Shown: positions 1 to 9,263, counted from the first letter of the stretch. The stretch: 64,000 nucleotides of DNA from Schauerella fraxinea (GCA_030849945.1 JAVDKK010000001.1:1674001-1738000), one strand, 5' to 3'. Notes: generated by a model not told the origin, from the sequence alone. Made by a program: numbers and translations.

Positions 1-1063
1 CGCCGGCGCTGCCGGATGCGGCCGTGATTTCTCGGGCCAGCTGCGCCAGCGCGGTCGGTAGCCCCAGGTCATCGAGCAGCGACGGCCGCAGGTTGTGCGA
101 GATGCGCCGCACCTCGCCCACGGTGGCATGCAGGCGTTCGAGCGCGTTGGCCAGCAGGTCTTCCACGGGCGGTCGGCCCGGTGGCGATGCGGCCGAGTCG
201 GGGCGGGGCGACTGCCGCAGCAACCGTTCGTGCGCCGCTTCGAGCACGAGCTTGGTCGACACCAAATGCTGGCTGATGCCATCGTGCAGTTCGCGCGATA
301 GCCGCGCGCGCTCATCTTCTTGCGATTGCACGACCTGACGGGCAAGCACGCGCAGCTTGGCATCCGATTGGCGGTGGTCGCTGATGTTCAGTGCGAGGCC
401 ACTGCCCGCAACGAGCAAGGTGCTGATCGCGGCAATGCCCGCTACCCACGCCAGCATGCCGCGGATGTTCTGCTGGGCCGCGGCATCGATGTCGTTCAGG
501 GCGGCTTCGATGTCGTCGTTGTAGATGCCGGTGCCCAGCATCCAGTTCCATTCGGGCACGACCATCACGTAGCCGAGCTTCTCGGTTTCGCGTTGCGCCG
601 AGGGCTTTTGCCACAGGTAATGAATCACTTGCCCTTCGGTGCCGGCGGCCCGCGCGGCGGCCAATAGCCGTTGCACGACCAGATCGCCATGTTCGTCGCG
701 CATTCCGCTTAGATCCTTGCCCACCAGATCGGGCTGGCGCGGGTGCATCAGGCTGCGCCCGTTCAGGTCATAGACGAAAAAATAACCATCGCGGTCGAAC
801 TCCATCTGTCCGAGCAGATCGAGGGCTTGCTGTTGGGCGCCGTCCACGTCGATATCGGCCAGCAGCGGCTTGATCGCGCTGTAGCCGAGCTTTACGTAAT
901 GCCGCAACTCGGCTTCCTTGCTTTGCAGCCATGCCGACGACACCACCTGCTTTTCCTGGCGCACCAGCGAGATGCCCTGTTGATACACCGCGAACGACAG
1001 TGCGGCCATGGCGATGAGCAACGGCACAACAGCGAGCAGCAGGATTTTCAGTCGAAGTTTCAT
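1..1063 (-). CDS. Cache-domain sensor histidine kinase, NarL/DegS-like (partial, C-terminus outside window)
   Basis: The reading frame starts at ATG 1063 and runs off the window with no stop, so about 354 residues are visible. A signal-anchor helix (residues 7-27) is followed by an extracytoplasmic region with a WNWMLGTGIY motif typical of single-Cache sensors of small organic acids, then a second membrane helix near residue 200. The phosphoacceptor region reads SRELHDGISQHL (His near 260), the HisKA_3 signature of kinases that pair with LuxR-type regulators. The ATPase domain lies beyond the window. It is divergent from cstA, so regulation of carboxylate uptake through cstA is a reasonable inference. 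The true ligand is unknown. Confidence 0.88.
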   Translation of the reverse strand, partial: MKLRLKILLLAVVPLLIAMAALSFAVYQQGISLVRQEKQVVSSAWLQSKEAELRHYVKLGYSAIKPLLADIDVDGAQQQALDLLGQMEFDRDGYFFVYDLNGRSLMHPRQPDLVGKDLSGMRDEHGDLVVQRLLAAARAAGTEGQVIHYLWQKPSAQRETEKLGYVMVVPEWNWMLGTGIYNDDIEAALNDIDAAAQQNIRGMLAWVAGIAAISTLLVAGSGLALNISDHRQSDAKLRVLARQVVQSQEDERARLSRELHDGISQHLVSTKLVLEAAHERLLRQSPRPDSAASPPGRPPVEDLLANALERLHATVGEVRRISHNLRPSLLDDLGLPTALAQLAREITAASGSAG

Positions 1064-1179
1064 CGACGGCAGCGTTCCGGATTTTGCGATGCAGCACGTT
1101 GTGGGCGATGAGGCCGTCGCAGGCTGAGCATTCGCGTAGGTCGTTTGTTTAGCGGCGTGCGCGTGAATTCTGTTGCGCT

Positions 1180-1193
1180 GCACTACGTAGTGC
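1180..1193. promoter_or_regulatory. Perfect 14-bp palindrome between kinase gene and cstA
   Basis: GCACTACGTAGTGC is its own reverse complement and lies in the 240-bp divergent region, about 110 bp upstream of the cstA start. It is a candidate binding site for the partner response regulator of the divergent kinase. The assignment is inferred from position only. Confidence 0.45.
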
Positions 1194-1303
1194 TACGCAG
1201 GCGATTTACGTGATCCTGCGCTTGTTCGGGGGCATGACAGCCCAAATACTACCGCGTCCTGCGCGTTGGCTCGGGACCAAGATAAAAAGTGCGAGGAGCG
1301 GTA

Positions 1304-3391
1304 ATGCAAGCAAGTCAAAACGGATTCGTCCGTCATCTGGGCTGGGCGGGCCTGGCTGTCGTGGGGGCGTTCGCGCTGGGCACGGTGGCCTTGTCGCGCG
1401 GCGAGACGATCAATGCACTCTGGATCGTCGTGGCGGCGGTGTGTGTGTATCTGATTGCCTACCGCTACTACAGCCGGTTCATTGCGAACAAAGTGTTGGG
1501 TCTCGATGCCACGCGCATGACGCCGGCGTGGAAGCATAACGACGGTCTGGACTACGTGCCGACCAACAAGAACGTGTTGTTCGGCCATCACTTCGCGGCC
1601 ATTGCGGGCGCGGGTCCGCTGGTGGGGCCGGTGCTGGCGGCGCAGATGGGCTATCTGCCGGGGCTCTTGTGGATTCTGGCCGGTGTGGTCTTCGCCGGCG
1701 CCGTGCAGGATTTCATCGTGTTGTTCGTGTCTACCCGACGCGACGGCCGCTCGCTCGGCGATCTGATCAAGGCTGAACTCGGCGTGATCCCGGGCGTGAT
1801 TGCGCTCTTCGGCGCCTTCATGATCATGGTCATCATCCTGGCCGTGCTGGCGTTGATCGTGGTGAAGGCGTTGACGCATTCGCCGTGGGGCACGTTCACC
1901 GTGGCGGCGACGATTCCCATCGCATTGTTCATGGGCGTGTACCTGCGCTACATCCGCCCGGGCAAGATTCTTGAAGTGTCGGTGATCGGTTTCGTGGGCT
2001 TGATGGCCGCGATCATCTTTGGGCAGCACGTGGCTGCGAGCGCCACGCTTGCGCCGTACTTCGATTTCGATGGCCGCGGGTTGACGTGGATCCTGATCAT
2101 CTACGGTTTCATCGCTGCGGTGCTGCCCGTGTGGCTGCTGCTCGCGCCGCGCGATTACCTGTCGACGTTCCTGAAGATCGGCACCATCATCGGCCTGGCA
2201 GTAGGCATCGTCTTCGTGGCGCCCGAGCTCAAAATGCCCGCGGTCACGCGTTTCGTCGACGGCACCGGCCCGGTATGGTCGGGCAATCTGTTCCCGTTCC
2301 TTTTCATCACGATCGCTTGCGGCGCGGTGTCGGGCTTTCATGCCTTGATCGCGTCGGGCACGACGCCGAAGTTGATCGAAAACGAAACCCAGGCCCGCTA
2401 TATCGGTTACGGCGGCATGCTGATGGAATCGTTCGTGGCCGTGATGGCCCTGGTGGCGGCGTGCGTGATCGAGCCGGGCATCTACTACGCGATGAACAGC
2501 CCGGCTGCCGTGATCGGCACCACGCCCGAGCAAGTGGCGCAAGTGGTGTCGAGCTGGGGCTTTGCCATCACGCCGGAGCAACTGGTGCAAACGGCGAAGG
2601 ACGTGGGCGAGAGCACCATCATCTCGCGCGCCGGCGGCGCACCCACGTTGGCTGTGGGCATGGCCTACATCCTGCATCAGGTGATCGGCGGCGAAGGCAT
2701 GATGGCGTTCTGGTATCACTTCGCCATTCTGTTCGAGGCGCTGTTTATCCTTACGGCTGTTGACGCCGGTACGCGCGCGGGCCGCTTCATGCTGCAGGAT
2801 CTGCTGGGCACGTTCGCGCCTGCCTTGCGCCGCACGGATTCATTGCCGGCCAACCTGATCGCCACCGCACTGTGCGTGGCGGCGTGGGGTTATTTCCTTT
2901 ATCAAGGCGTGGTCGATCCGTTGGGCGGCATCAATACCTTGTGGCCGCTGTTCGGTATCGCCAATCAGATGTTGGCCGCCATTGCGCTCACATTGGGTAC
3001 TGTGGTGCTCTTCAAGATGAAGAAGGACCGCTACGCCTGGGTCACGATCGCGCCCACATTGTGGCTGCTGGTGTGCACGCTCACCGCGGGATGGCAGAAG
3101 CTGTTTCACGACGATCCGCGCGTGAGCTTCCTCACGCACGCCAGAAACTATCAAGCCGCGATCGCGGAAGGGCGTGTGCTGGCGCCGGCCAAGAGTCTGG
3201 ATCAGATGAGCCGCGTGGTATTCAACGATTATGTGAACGCCGGGTTGTGCGCGATCTTCATGGCGGTGGTCGTGAGCATTGTGTTCTTCGGGGCGCGCAC
3301 GATCTTGCAGGCGCGCCGCGATAGCCGCCCAACCGTGAAGGAAATGCCGTTCGAGAAGCTGCCGCAGAATGCGGTCGCGAGCAGCCATTGA
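1304..3391 (+). CDS. cstA: Carbon starvation protein A family transporter (pyruvate/peptide)
   Basis: The 695-residue polytopic inner-membrane protein has about 16-18 hydrophobic segments and the CstA hallmark FGHHFAAIAGAGPLVGPV near residue 85. A second conserved block, CGAVSGFHALIASGTTPK, lies near residue 345. Family members import pyruvate or peptides, often under a two-component system. I chose ATG 1304 because GAGGAG lies 5 bases upstream; an in-frame GTG at 1289 would add five residues. The small YbdD-type partner follows 82 bp downstream, the usual pairing. The divergent Cache kinase suggests control by an external carboxylate. Confidence 0.95.
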   Translation: MQASQNGFVRHLGWAGLAVVGAFALGTVALSRGETINALWIVVAAVCVYLIAYRYYSRFIANKVLGLDATRMTPAWKHNDGLDYVPTNKNVLFGHHFAAIAGAGPLVGPVLAAQMGYLPGLLWILAGVVFAGAVQDFIVLFVSTRRDGRSLGDLIKAELGVIPGVIALFGAFMIMVIILAVLALIVVKALTHSPWGTFTVAATIPIALFMGVYLRYIRPGKILEVSVIGFVGLMAAIIFGQHVAASATLAPYFDFDGRGLTWILIIYGFIAAVLPVWLLLAPRDYLSTFLKIGTIIGLAVGIVFVAPELKMPAVTRFVDGTGPVWSGNLFPFLFITIACGAVSGFHALIASGTTPKLIENETQARYIGYGGMLMESFVAVMALVAACVIEPGIYYAMNSPAAVIGTTPEQVAQVVSSWGFAITPEQLVQTAKDVGESTIISRAGGAPTLAVGMAYILHQVIGGEGMMAFWYHFAILFEALFILTAVDAGTRAGRFMLQDLLGTFAPALRRTDSLPANLIATALCVAAWGYFLYQGVVDPLGGINTLWPLFGIANQMLAAIALTLGTVVLFKMKKDRYAWVTIAPTLWLLVCTLTAGWQKLFHDDPRVSFLTHARNYQAAIAEGRVLAPAKSLDQMSRVVFNDYVNAGLCAIFMAVVVSIVFFGARTILQARRDSRPTVKEMPFEKLPQNAVASSH

Positions 3392-3405
3392 TCGCGATCG
3401 CGGTA

Positions 3406-3446
3406 CGCCGCGCCGTAAGACGCGCGGTTTCATCCGCGGTGCGGCG
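3406..3446 (+). other. GC-rich stem-loops between cstA and its small partner
   Basis: CGCCGC (3406-3411) can pair with GCGGCG (3441-3446) around an inner stem CGCGG-TTTCAT-CCGCG (3423-3438). No T tract follows, so this is more likely an mRNA stability or partial read-through element than a full terminator. Confidence 0.3.
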
Positions 3447-3473
3447 CGCGGTCGAACTGAATAGGAGCACACC

Positions 3474-3692
3474 ATGTTGTTGAATCTGGCGAATGCAGGC
3501 AACTCGGTCGGCCGCGCCGGCCGCTATTTGGGGCAAACGCTGCGGCTCATGGTGGGCGTGCCCGATTACGACGGCTATCTGGCGCACATGAAGCTGAACC
3601 ACCCCGACTTGCCCGCCATGTCGTACGCGGAGTTCTTCCGCAATCGGCAGGATGCGCGATATGGCGGCAAGGGGCGGATCGGCTGCTGCTGA
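3474..3692 (+). CDS. YbdD/YjiX family small protein (CstA partner)
   Basis: This 72-residue protein matches the YbdD/YjiX (DUF466) pattern: a GQTLRLMVGVPDYDGYLAHM core, then a HPDLPAMSYAEFFRN block and a C-terminal double Cys. In enterobacteria these small proteins are encoded just downstream of cstA or btsT and are needed for, or assist, the transporter. An AATAGGAG ribosome-binding site lies 9 bases before ATG 3474. The same orientation and 82-bp gap indicate co-transcription with cstA. Confidence 0.92.
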   Translation: MLLNLANAGNSVGRAGRYLGQTLRLMVGVPDYDGYLAHMKLNHPDLPAMSYAEFFRNRQDARYGGKGRIGCC

Positions 3693-3733
3693 GTGTCAGG
3701 CTGGTCTGCGTTCAGGCCTTCCTGCCGCGCGCG

Positions 3734-4162
3734 TTAGTAAGGCTGGATCGAGCGGTGGATGACGCCGCCAAGCATCTTGAGTTCTTCGCGATGCAGCGCG
3801 GCGAGGCGTGCCAGCACGGCCTCGCCTTTTTCCAGCAAATGCACTTCGACAAGCCTGCGGTCATCGGCGTTTTGGCGGCGTTCGACCAATCCGGCCAGCT
3901 CGCAGCGCGACACCAGGGCGACCACGCCGTGTGGATGGGCTTGCAGGCGCTCAGCCAACTCACCGACGCTGGCCCACGTTCGCTCTCGCATGCCTTTGAT
4001 GTGCAGCAGCGTGACATACTGCAGTGGCGTGATGCCCTCGGCCTGCGCGGCGTTCTCTGAAAAGCGCTCGAATTTTCGAAGCTGATGCCGGAAATCGGAC
4101 AGCGCTTCGTAATCGGATTGGCGCAGCGGAGGCAACGAGGAGGCGTTCACACGTCGTTCCAT
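3734..4162 (-). CDS. MarR family transcriptional regulator
   Basis: The 142-residue protein has the MarR winged helix: recognition helix around TWASVGELAERLQAHPHGVV, then a wing ending RRLVEVHLLEKGEAVL. Such proteins are dimeric repressors that release DNA on binding aromatic acids or on oxidation. The gene sits alone, with ybdD convergent upstream and the sugar-acid operon ending 90 bp beyond its start. A strong palindrome in its promoter (4185-4205) points to autorepression. No obvious divergent target gene exists, so its regulon and ligand are unknown. Confidence 0.9.
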   Translation of the reverse strand: MERRVNASSLPPLRQSDYEALSDFRHQLRKFERFSENAAQAEGITPLQYVTLLHIKGMRERTWASVGELAERLQAHPHGVVALVSRCELAGLVERRQNADDRRLVEVHLLEKGEAVLARLAALHREELKMLGGVIHRSIQPY

Positions 4163-4184
4163 GACAGGAAGTGATGAGCGATTA

Positions 4185-4205
4185 ATATATCACAACGTGA
4201 TATAT
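4185..4205. promoter_or_regulatory. Inverted repeat operator for the MarR repressor
   Basis: ATATATCAC and GTGATATAT form perfect 9-bp arms separated by AAC, 23 bp upstream of the marR start. The AT-rich arms contrast with the GC-rich surroundings and would overlap the -10 region. This is the usual size and spacing for MarR dimer sites. Confidence 0.7.
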
Positions 4206-4252
4206 ATTCCAGGCTCTTTTTTTGTTGTGGAGAGCGGCCTCCAACGGCGCCT

Positions 4253-5785
4253 TCAAATGGCCATCGTCGTTCCGCGTGCCGCCAGTGTGGCGGCGACGCC
4301 GATCGTACGCAACTGTTTTAGCTGGGCCGCCACCGCTTTCACGAAGTTATCGTTGCTGCTCAGATCCCCGAATACCGGGCGATAGCCGATCAAGTGCGCC
4401 GCATACGCCTCGTCGCGATGCGCCGGATCGTGCGCGACTTCGCCAGCCGCGAGGGCGGCCGCAACTTCCACCTGCAATGCATCGGCCAGCGGGTCGGAAA
4501 TCGGGTAGGCCTCGTGCGCTTCATCCCGCCCCTGCAGATACGCCAACCACGCTGCCACAGCGAGCGCCAATCCGTCGATCGGCAACCCATCGCGCAAGCG
4601 CTCGCGGATCGTGCCGAGCAGACGCTGCGGCAGTTTCTGCGAGCCGTCCATGGCGATCTGGCGCGTTTGATGGTGAAGCGCGGGATTGGCAAAACGCGCG
4701 AGCAGCCGCTCGGCATATTGCGCAAGATCCAATCCCTCCAATGCCGGAAGGGTGGGTGCGATCTCGTCGCGCATCAATGCGCCGATATAGAGGCGCATGG
4801 CGGGTTGCGCGATGGCTTGGTCCACGGTGCGCCAGCCGGCCAGCACCGAAAGATAAGCCAATGCAGAGTGCGTGCCGTTCACCATCCGCAGCTTCAATAA
4901 TTCATAAGGTGTGGCGTGGGTCACAAAGCGTGCCCCGGCCACTGTCCAGTCGGGCCGGCCTGCGGCAAAATCGTCTTCGATCACCCAATCCAGAAAGGGC
5001 TCGCCCAGCACCGGCCACGCGTCGTCCAGGCCGATCGCACGCGATATGGCTTCGCGGTCATCGTCGGTCGTGCGCGGCACGATGCGGTCCACCATCGAGC
5101 AAGGAAACGTGCAGGTGGCGGCGATCCACACTTGGAGATCGGTATCGACACGCCCGGCGAAATCCAGCACCAGCCCGCGCAGCAGCGTGCCGTTGGACGG
5201 CAGGTTGTCCAGCGACATGAGCGTAAGTGGCGTGGCTTGGGCGGCGTGGCGTTGTTGCAGGCCATACACGATGAAGCCCACGATGCTGCATGGCGCATTC
5301 GGATGTGCAAGGTCGTGCACGATATCCGGATGATCGGCGTTGAGCGCACCGGTGGCAGGGTGATGGCAGTAGCCCTTTTCGGTCACGGTGAGGCTGACGA
5401 TGCGCGTACCCGGCGCGGCGATGCGTGCCAGAATAAGTGCGGGATCTTCAGGCGCGACCAACGTCTCACACAGCGTACCGATGATCGCCAACCGTTCGCG
5501 CTTCGCGCCCGATGCATCCGCATCCCGGATGGCCAGCGTATACAGGCCATCCTGCGGCGCCAGCGCATCGCGGGTATCGGGTTGGCGCAGCGATACGCCG
5601 CAGATGCCCCAACGCCAGTCGCCTTGATCAATCATCGCGGCTTCGTTAACCGGCGCCAAGTGCGCACGCGCGAAGGCGCCGAGCCCGAGGTGAACGATGC
5701 CGATACGCAAGGCATCGCGATCGTAATGCGGCCGGGCAACGGCGGGCAGGGCCCCTGTCAGCGTATCGGGGTGCAGTCGTTCCAT
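4253..5785 (-). CDS. Mannitol dehydrogenase family oxidoreductase, probable D-mannonate oxidoreductase (fructuronate reductase)
   Basis: The 510-residue polyol-specific long-chain dehydrogenase has the N-terminal NAD-binding motif GIVHLGLGAFARAH (residues 28-41) and the family catalytic pattern K-x4-N-x2-H in KLRMVNGTH (about residues 298-306). UxuB-type members interconvert D-fructuronate and D-mannonate with NAD(H). Its ATG shares one base with the manD stop (TAATG), so the two are translationally coupled. It is the last gene of the sugar-acid operon and would supply D-mannonate to ManD. Mannitol or arabitol dehydrogenase activity cannot be excluded from sequence, but the neighbours favour fructuronate. 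Confidence 0.9.
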   Translation of the reverse strand: MERLHPDTLTGALPAVARPHYDRDALRIGIVHLGLGAFARAHLAPVNEAAMIDQGDWRWGICGVSLRQPDTRDALAPQDGLYTLAIRDADASGAKRERLAIIGTLCETLVAPEDPALILARIAAPGTRIVSLTVTEKGYCHHPATGALNADHPDIVHDLAHPNAPCSIVGFIVYGLQQRHAAQATPLTLMSLDNLPSNGTLLRGLVLDFAGRVDTDLQVWIAATCTFPCSMVDRIVPRTTDDDREAISRAIGLDDAWPVLGEPFLDWVIEDDFAAGRPDWTVAGARFVTHATPYELLKLRMVNGTHSALAYLSVLAGWRTVDQAIAQPAMRLYIGALMRDEIAPTLPALEGLDLAQYAERLLARFANPALHHQTRQIAMDGSQKLPQRLLGTIRERLRDGLPIDGLALAVAAWLAYLQGRDEAHEAYPISDPLADALQVEVAAALAAGEVAHDPAHRDEAYAAHLIGYRPVFGDLSSNDNFVKAVAAQLKQLRTIGVAATLAARGTTMAI

Positions 5786-6996
5786 TACCAGTTCCAGAGC
5801 GTGCCGTCATGCTGCTGGCGATTGACCGGCAGATAAGCGCGTTTGTAGGGATACTTGGCAGCGAGCTTTTCGTCGATATCCACGCCATGGCCAGGCGCAT
5901 CGCCGGGGTAAAGCATGCCTTTGTCGAACGTGTAGGCGTGCGGGAAGACGGCGTCGGTCTCTTCGGTGTGCCGCATGTATTCCTGGATGCCGAAGTTCGG
6001 CACCCACAAATCGAAGTGCAGTGCCGCGCCCATGCACGCAGGCGAGAGATCCGTGGCGCCGTGGCAACCCGTGCGCACCTGGTACATCGCGGCGAGATCG
6101 GCAATGCGGCGCAAGTGGGTGATGCCGCCGGCATGCACGACGGTGGCACGGATGTAATCGATCAACTGGTTTTCGATGAGTTCCTTGCAATCCCAGATCG
6201 AGTTGAAGATCTCACCCACGGCAAGAGGCGTGGTGGTGTGCTGCCGGATCAGGCGGAAGGATTCCTGGTTCTCGGCCGGCGTGGCATCTTCCATCCAGAA
6301 GAGCTGATGCTCTTCGAGCGACTTGCCCAGGCGACCGGCTTCGATTGGGGTCAAGCGATGGTGCACGTCGTGCAGCAGATGGTGGTCGAAGCCAAGCTTC
6401 TCGCGAATGCGTTCGAACAATTTCGGCGTGTGCCGCAGGTATTTTTCGGTCGACCAGTCGTGTTCGCTGGGCAGGTCGGCGTCGGCGGGTTCGTAGAACA
6501 GATTGCCACGGCCCACGCCATATACCTTGTCCAGGCCGGGCACGCCGCTTTGCGCGCGAATGGCCTTGTAGCCCATGTCCGCATAGCGCAGCACTTCATC
6601 CACGGTGTGTTCGATGTCGGTACCGTTGGCATGGCCGTACACCATCACACCCGTGCGGCTCTTGCCGCCGAGTACTTGATAAAGCGGCAGGCCGGCGGCC
6701 TTGGCCTTCAGATCCCACAGGGCGGTATCGACGGCGGCGATCGCGGTCATCGTGACCGGGCCGCGGCGCCAGTAGGCACCCTTGTAGAGGTACTGCCAGA
6801 TGTCTTCGATCTGATGGGCATCGCGCCCGATCAGGCAAGGAATGATGTGATCGGTGAGATAGGAGGCTACCGACAATTCGCGGCCGTTGAGCGTGGCATC
6901 GCCGATGCCGGTGAGCCCCTCGTCGGTTTCGATTTTGAGGGTAACGAAGTTGCGGCCGGGCGAGCAAACGATGACGCGGGCGTTGGTGATTTTCAT
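5785..6996 (-). CDS. manD: D-mannonate dehydratase, enolase superfamily (ManD/RspA-type)
   Basis: This 403-residue enzyme closely fits the ManD subgroup. Metal ligands fall at Asp210 (LLHDVHH, with catalytic His212), Glu236 (FWMED) and about Glu262 (VGEIFN), the numbering typical of the family. The loop YGVGRGNLFYEP near residue 158 supplies the catalytic Tyr. The reaction removes water from D-mannonate to give 2-keto-3-deoxy-D-gluconate; some members also use D-gluconate. The start is ATG 6996, preceded by GGAAACC. It lies between the ABC importer and the fructuronate reductase gene. A longer frame upstream has no good start. Confidence 0.94.
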   Translation of the reverse strand: MKITNARVIVCSPGRNFVTLKIETDEGLTGIGDATLNGRELSVASYLTDHIIPCLIGRDAHQIEDIWQYLYKGAYWRRGPVTMTAIAAVDTALWDLKAKAAGLPLYQVLGGKSRTGVMVYGHANGTDIEHTVDEVLRYADMGYKAIRAQSGVPGLDKVYGVGRGNLFYEPADADLPSEHDWSTEKYLRHTPKLFERIREKLGFDHHLLHDVHHRLTPIEAGRLGKSLEEHQLFWMEDATPAENQESFRLIRQHTTTPLAVGEIFNSIWDCKELIENQLIDYIRATVVHAGGITHLRRIADLAAMYQVRTGCHGATDLSPACMGAALHFDLWVPNFGIQEYMRHTEETDAVFPHAYTFDKGMLYPGDAPGHGVDIDEKLAAKYPYKRAYLPVNRQQHDGTLWNW

Positions 6997-7120
6997 CGAG
7001 GTTTCCAGAGACGGAACGCAGAGCGGGAAAAAGGAAGGGGGCGTTGGCGCGGTGACGCGGTCAAGCGCGGGTGCGTATAGGCGGCGATGAAGCGCGGATG
7101 CGTCTAGGCGTGGCGGCCGC

Positions 7121-7945
7121 TTAGCCGTCCCAACCGAGATGGCTGAGAAAGTCGCGGGTACGCGCAACCGTCGGGTGATCGAAAATCTGTTCGGGCGGCC
7201 CTTCTTCCATGATGGCGCCGTTCTCGAACACCACCACCCAGTTGGCCACGCGGCGCGCGAAGCTCATTTCGTGCGTGACGACGATCATCGTCATGCCTTC
7301 CTGCGCAAGCTTCTTCATCACGTTGAGCACTTCGCCCACGGTTTCAGGGTCGAGCGCCGAGGTGGGTTCATCGAACAGCATCACGTCGGGTTCCATCGCC
7401 AACGCACGGGCAATGGCCACGCGCTGCTGCTGGCCGCCCGACAGGTTCGCCGGAAAGTTGTCGGCCTTGCTTGATAGCCCCACCTTGTCGAGCAGGGCGC
7501 GGGCACGGGTACGCGCTTCGTCGGGCTTCATGCCCAACACGGTGATGGGTCCCATGGCTACGTTGTCGAGCGCGGACTTGTGCGGGAAGAGTTCGAAGCT
7601 CTGAAACACCATGCCCATGCGTTGACGCACGCGACGCACTTCCGACTCGCGCGTAGGCAACGGCACGCCGTCCAGGTAGACCTGGCCACCGTTCAGCGTT
7701 TCGAGGGCGTTTGTGCAACGCAAGAGCGTGGACTTGCCCGAACCGGACGGGCCGATCAGGCACATCACTTCGCCTTTGTTCACTTGCAGCGACACGCCGT
7801 TGAGCGCCACGAAGTCGCCGTAGGTCTTGCGCACGTTTTCGTATACCAGCACGGGCTTGTCGCCGGCGCCTTTGCGCGTGAAGGGGGTGGGTGCGGCACC
7901 GGTTGCCGCGCCTGGCGCGCCGATGGGGCTGATGGTGGCGTTCAT
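7121..7945 (-). CDS. Amino-acid-type ABC transporter ATP-binding protein (GlnQ/HisP-like)
   Basis: The 274-residue ATPase has Walker A GPSGSGKST, signature LSGGQQQR, Walker B VMLFDEPTSALDP and the switch His in VTHEMSFA, with an extra N-terminal segment of about 30 residues rich in Ala/Pro. The closest pattern is the polar amino acid uptake family. Its ATGA start (7945) overlaps the stop of the upstream permease gene by 4 bases, so the subunits are co-translated. With sugar-acid enzymes on both sides of the transporter genes, the cargo may not be an ordinary amino acid. Confidence 0.95.
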   Translation of the reverse strand: MNATISPIGAPGAATGAAPTPFTRKGAGDKPVLVYENVRKTYGDFVALNGVSLQVNKGEVMCLIGPSGSGKSTLLRCTNALETLNGGQVYLDGVPLPTRESEVRRVRQRMGMVFQSFELFPHKSALDNVAMGPITVLGMKPDEARTRARALLDKVGLSSKADNFPANLSGGQQQRVAIARALAMEPDVMLFDEPTSALDPETVGEVLNVMKKLAQEGMTMIVVTHEMSFARRVANWVVVFENGAIMEEGPPEQIFDHPTVARTRDFLSHLGWDG

Positions 7946-8601
7946 TCTTTCACTCCGTATTTGCGGTGTATCCAGTCGACGAGCTTGGCCTGGGGATAGC
8001 CCATCAGCCAATAGATCACCGCCATGGCGGTCAGCATTTCGAGCACGCGGTAGCTTTGCGCGCGAATCTGCATCGAGGTGTAGGCCAGTTCGCTGACGGC
8101 GATCACCGACACCAGCGACGTATCCTTGAAGAGCGAAATCCAGGTGCTGGCGAACACCGGCAAGATGCGCCGGGCCGCTTGCGGGATGACGACCTTGAAC
8201 ATGGCTTGCCGATGCGACATCCCCATGGCGAGCGCCGCCTCCATCTGGCCTTTGCGGATGGAGTTGATACCGGCGCGGAAGGTTTCGGCGTTGTAGGCCG
8301 AGATATTGAGCACCAGGGCGACCAGTGCAGTGGTCAACGCCGAGAACTGCACGTCCAGCGCCATCGGCATCACATAAAACGCCCAATAGATGATGAGGAT
8401 GAGCGGCAGGTTGCGAAAGAACTCAACAAAGCACAGGGAGATGCCGGAGAGCACTTTGCTATTCGAGAGTCGCATCAGCGCGAGCACCATGCCGCCCGGA
8501 ACGGCAAGCAGCATCGTGACCACGGTGAGCATGACGGTCATCAACGCGCCGTGGAACAAGGCGTCGCGATGCGTCCAGATGATGTTCCAGTCGAGGTTCA
8601 T
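7942..8601 (-). CDS. Amino-acid-type ABC transporter permease (HisM/GlnP-like), second subunit
   Basis: This 219-residue inner-membrane protein has about five helices and the cytoplasmic loop GMSHRQAMFKVVIPQAARRILP, which contacts the ATPase in HisMQ-type importers. It starts at ATG 8601, which overlaps the end of the first permease by 4 bases (ATGA), and itself overlaps the ATPase gene by 4 bases. The two permeases form the usual heterodimeric channel of polar amino acid importers. Confidence 0.94.
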   Translation of the reverse strand: MNLDWNIIWTHRDALFHGALMTVMLTVVTMLLAVPGGMVLALMRLSNSKVLSGISLCFVEFFRNLPLILIIYWAFYVMPMALDVQFSALTTALVALVLNISAYNAETFRAGINSIRKGQMEAALAMGMSHRQAMFKVVIPQAARRILPVFASTWISLFKDTSLVSVIAVSELAYTSMQIRAQSYRVLEMLTAMAVIYWLMGYPQAKLVDWIHRKYGVKE

Positions 8602-9263
8602 GAGCGGCCCAGGTGTGCGAGTCGTTGGTACAACCGGTCTACGCCCCGGGTGACCGGGAAGAGGATGCAGAAGTAGGCGATCATCACGCAGGTAAAGACC
8701 TCGATCGGCCGATAGCTTTGCCCGGCAACCGTTTCGGCGCGGTGCATCAGTTCCGGCACGGCGATCACGGTGGCGATAGCCGTATCCTTGATCGCGATGG
8801 TGAGTACCGAACCGAACGCCGGCAGCATGCGGATGGTGGCTTGCGGCAGAATGATCTTGCGCAGGATCTGCGCGCGTGACATCCCCAATGCCAGGCCAGC
8901 GCGCGTTTGTCCGGGGCGCACCGATTCGATACCGGCACGCACCACTTCGGCGGCGTAGGCGGCGATGTGCAGCGTGAGTGCAACCAACGCGGCCCAAAAC
9001 GGCGGGAACGTCACGCCCGCCAAAATCGGGAAGGCGAAGTAGATCCACACCAGCACGACCAGAATGGGGATCGAGCGCATCGTGTCGATATAGAACACGA
9101 TGAAGGGCTTGAAGATCGGCGGGCCGTAGAGCCGGACGAGCGTGATGAACAAGCCCACCAGAATGCTGGTCAGCGCGCTGATCGCACTGAGCGCGACCGT
9201 TACGCCGAGACCACTGGCGAAAAACCGCCAGTTGTCGACAATGGGTGAGAAATCGAAATCCAT
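8598..9263 (-). CDS. Amino-acid-type ABC transporter permease (HisQ-like), first subunit
   Basis: The 221-residue membrane protein has the family loop ALGMSRAQILRKIILPQATI and the conserved DTMRSIPILVVLVWIYF block. It begins 14 bp after the stop of the idonate dehydrogenase gene in the same operon and overlaps the next permease by 4 bases. It pairs with that paralogue to form the translocation channel. Confidence 0.94.
   Translation of the reverse strand: MDFDFSPIVDNWRFFASGLGVTVALSAISALTSILVGLFITLVRLYGPPIFKPFIVFYIDTMRSIPILVVLVWIYFAFPILAGVTFPPFWAALVALTLHIAAYAAEVVRAGIESVRPGQTRAGLALGMSRAQILRKIILPQATIRMLPAFGSVLTIAIKDTAIATVIAVPELMHRAETVAGQSYRPIEVFTCVMIAYFCILFPVTRGVDRLYQRLAHLGRS

Noticed and set aside
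1193..2719. 508-residue minus-strand frame opposite cstA
   Set aside because: The translation is Arg/His-rich, typical of the antisense shadow of a GC-rich gene; cstA on the plus strand is unambiguous.
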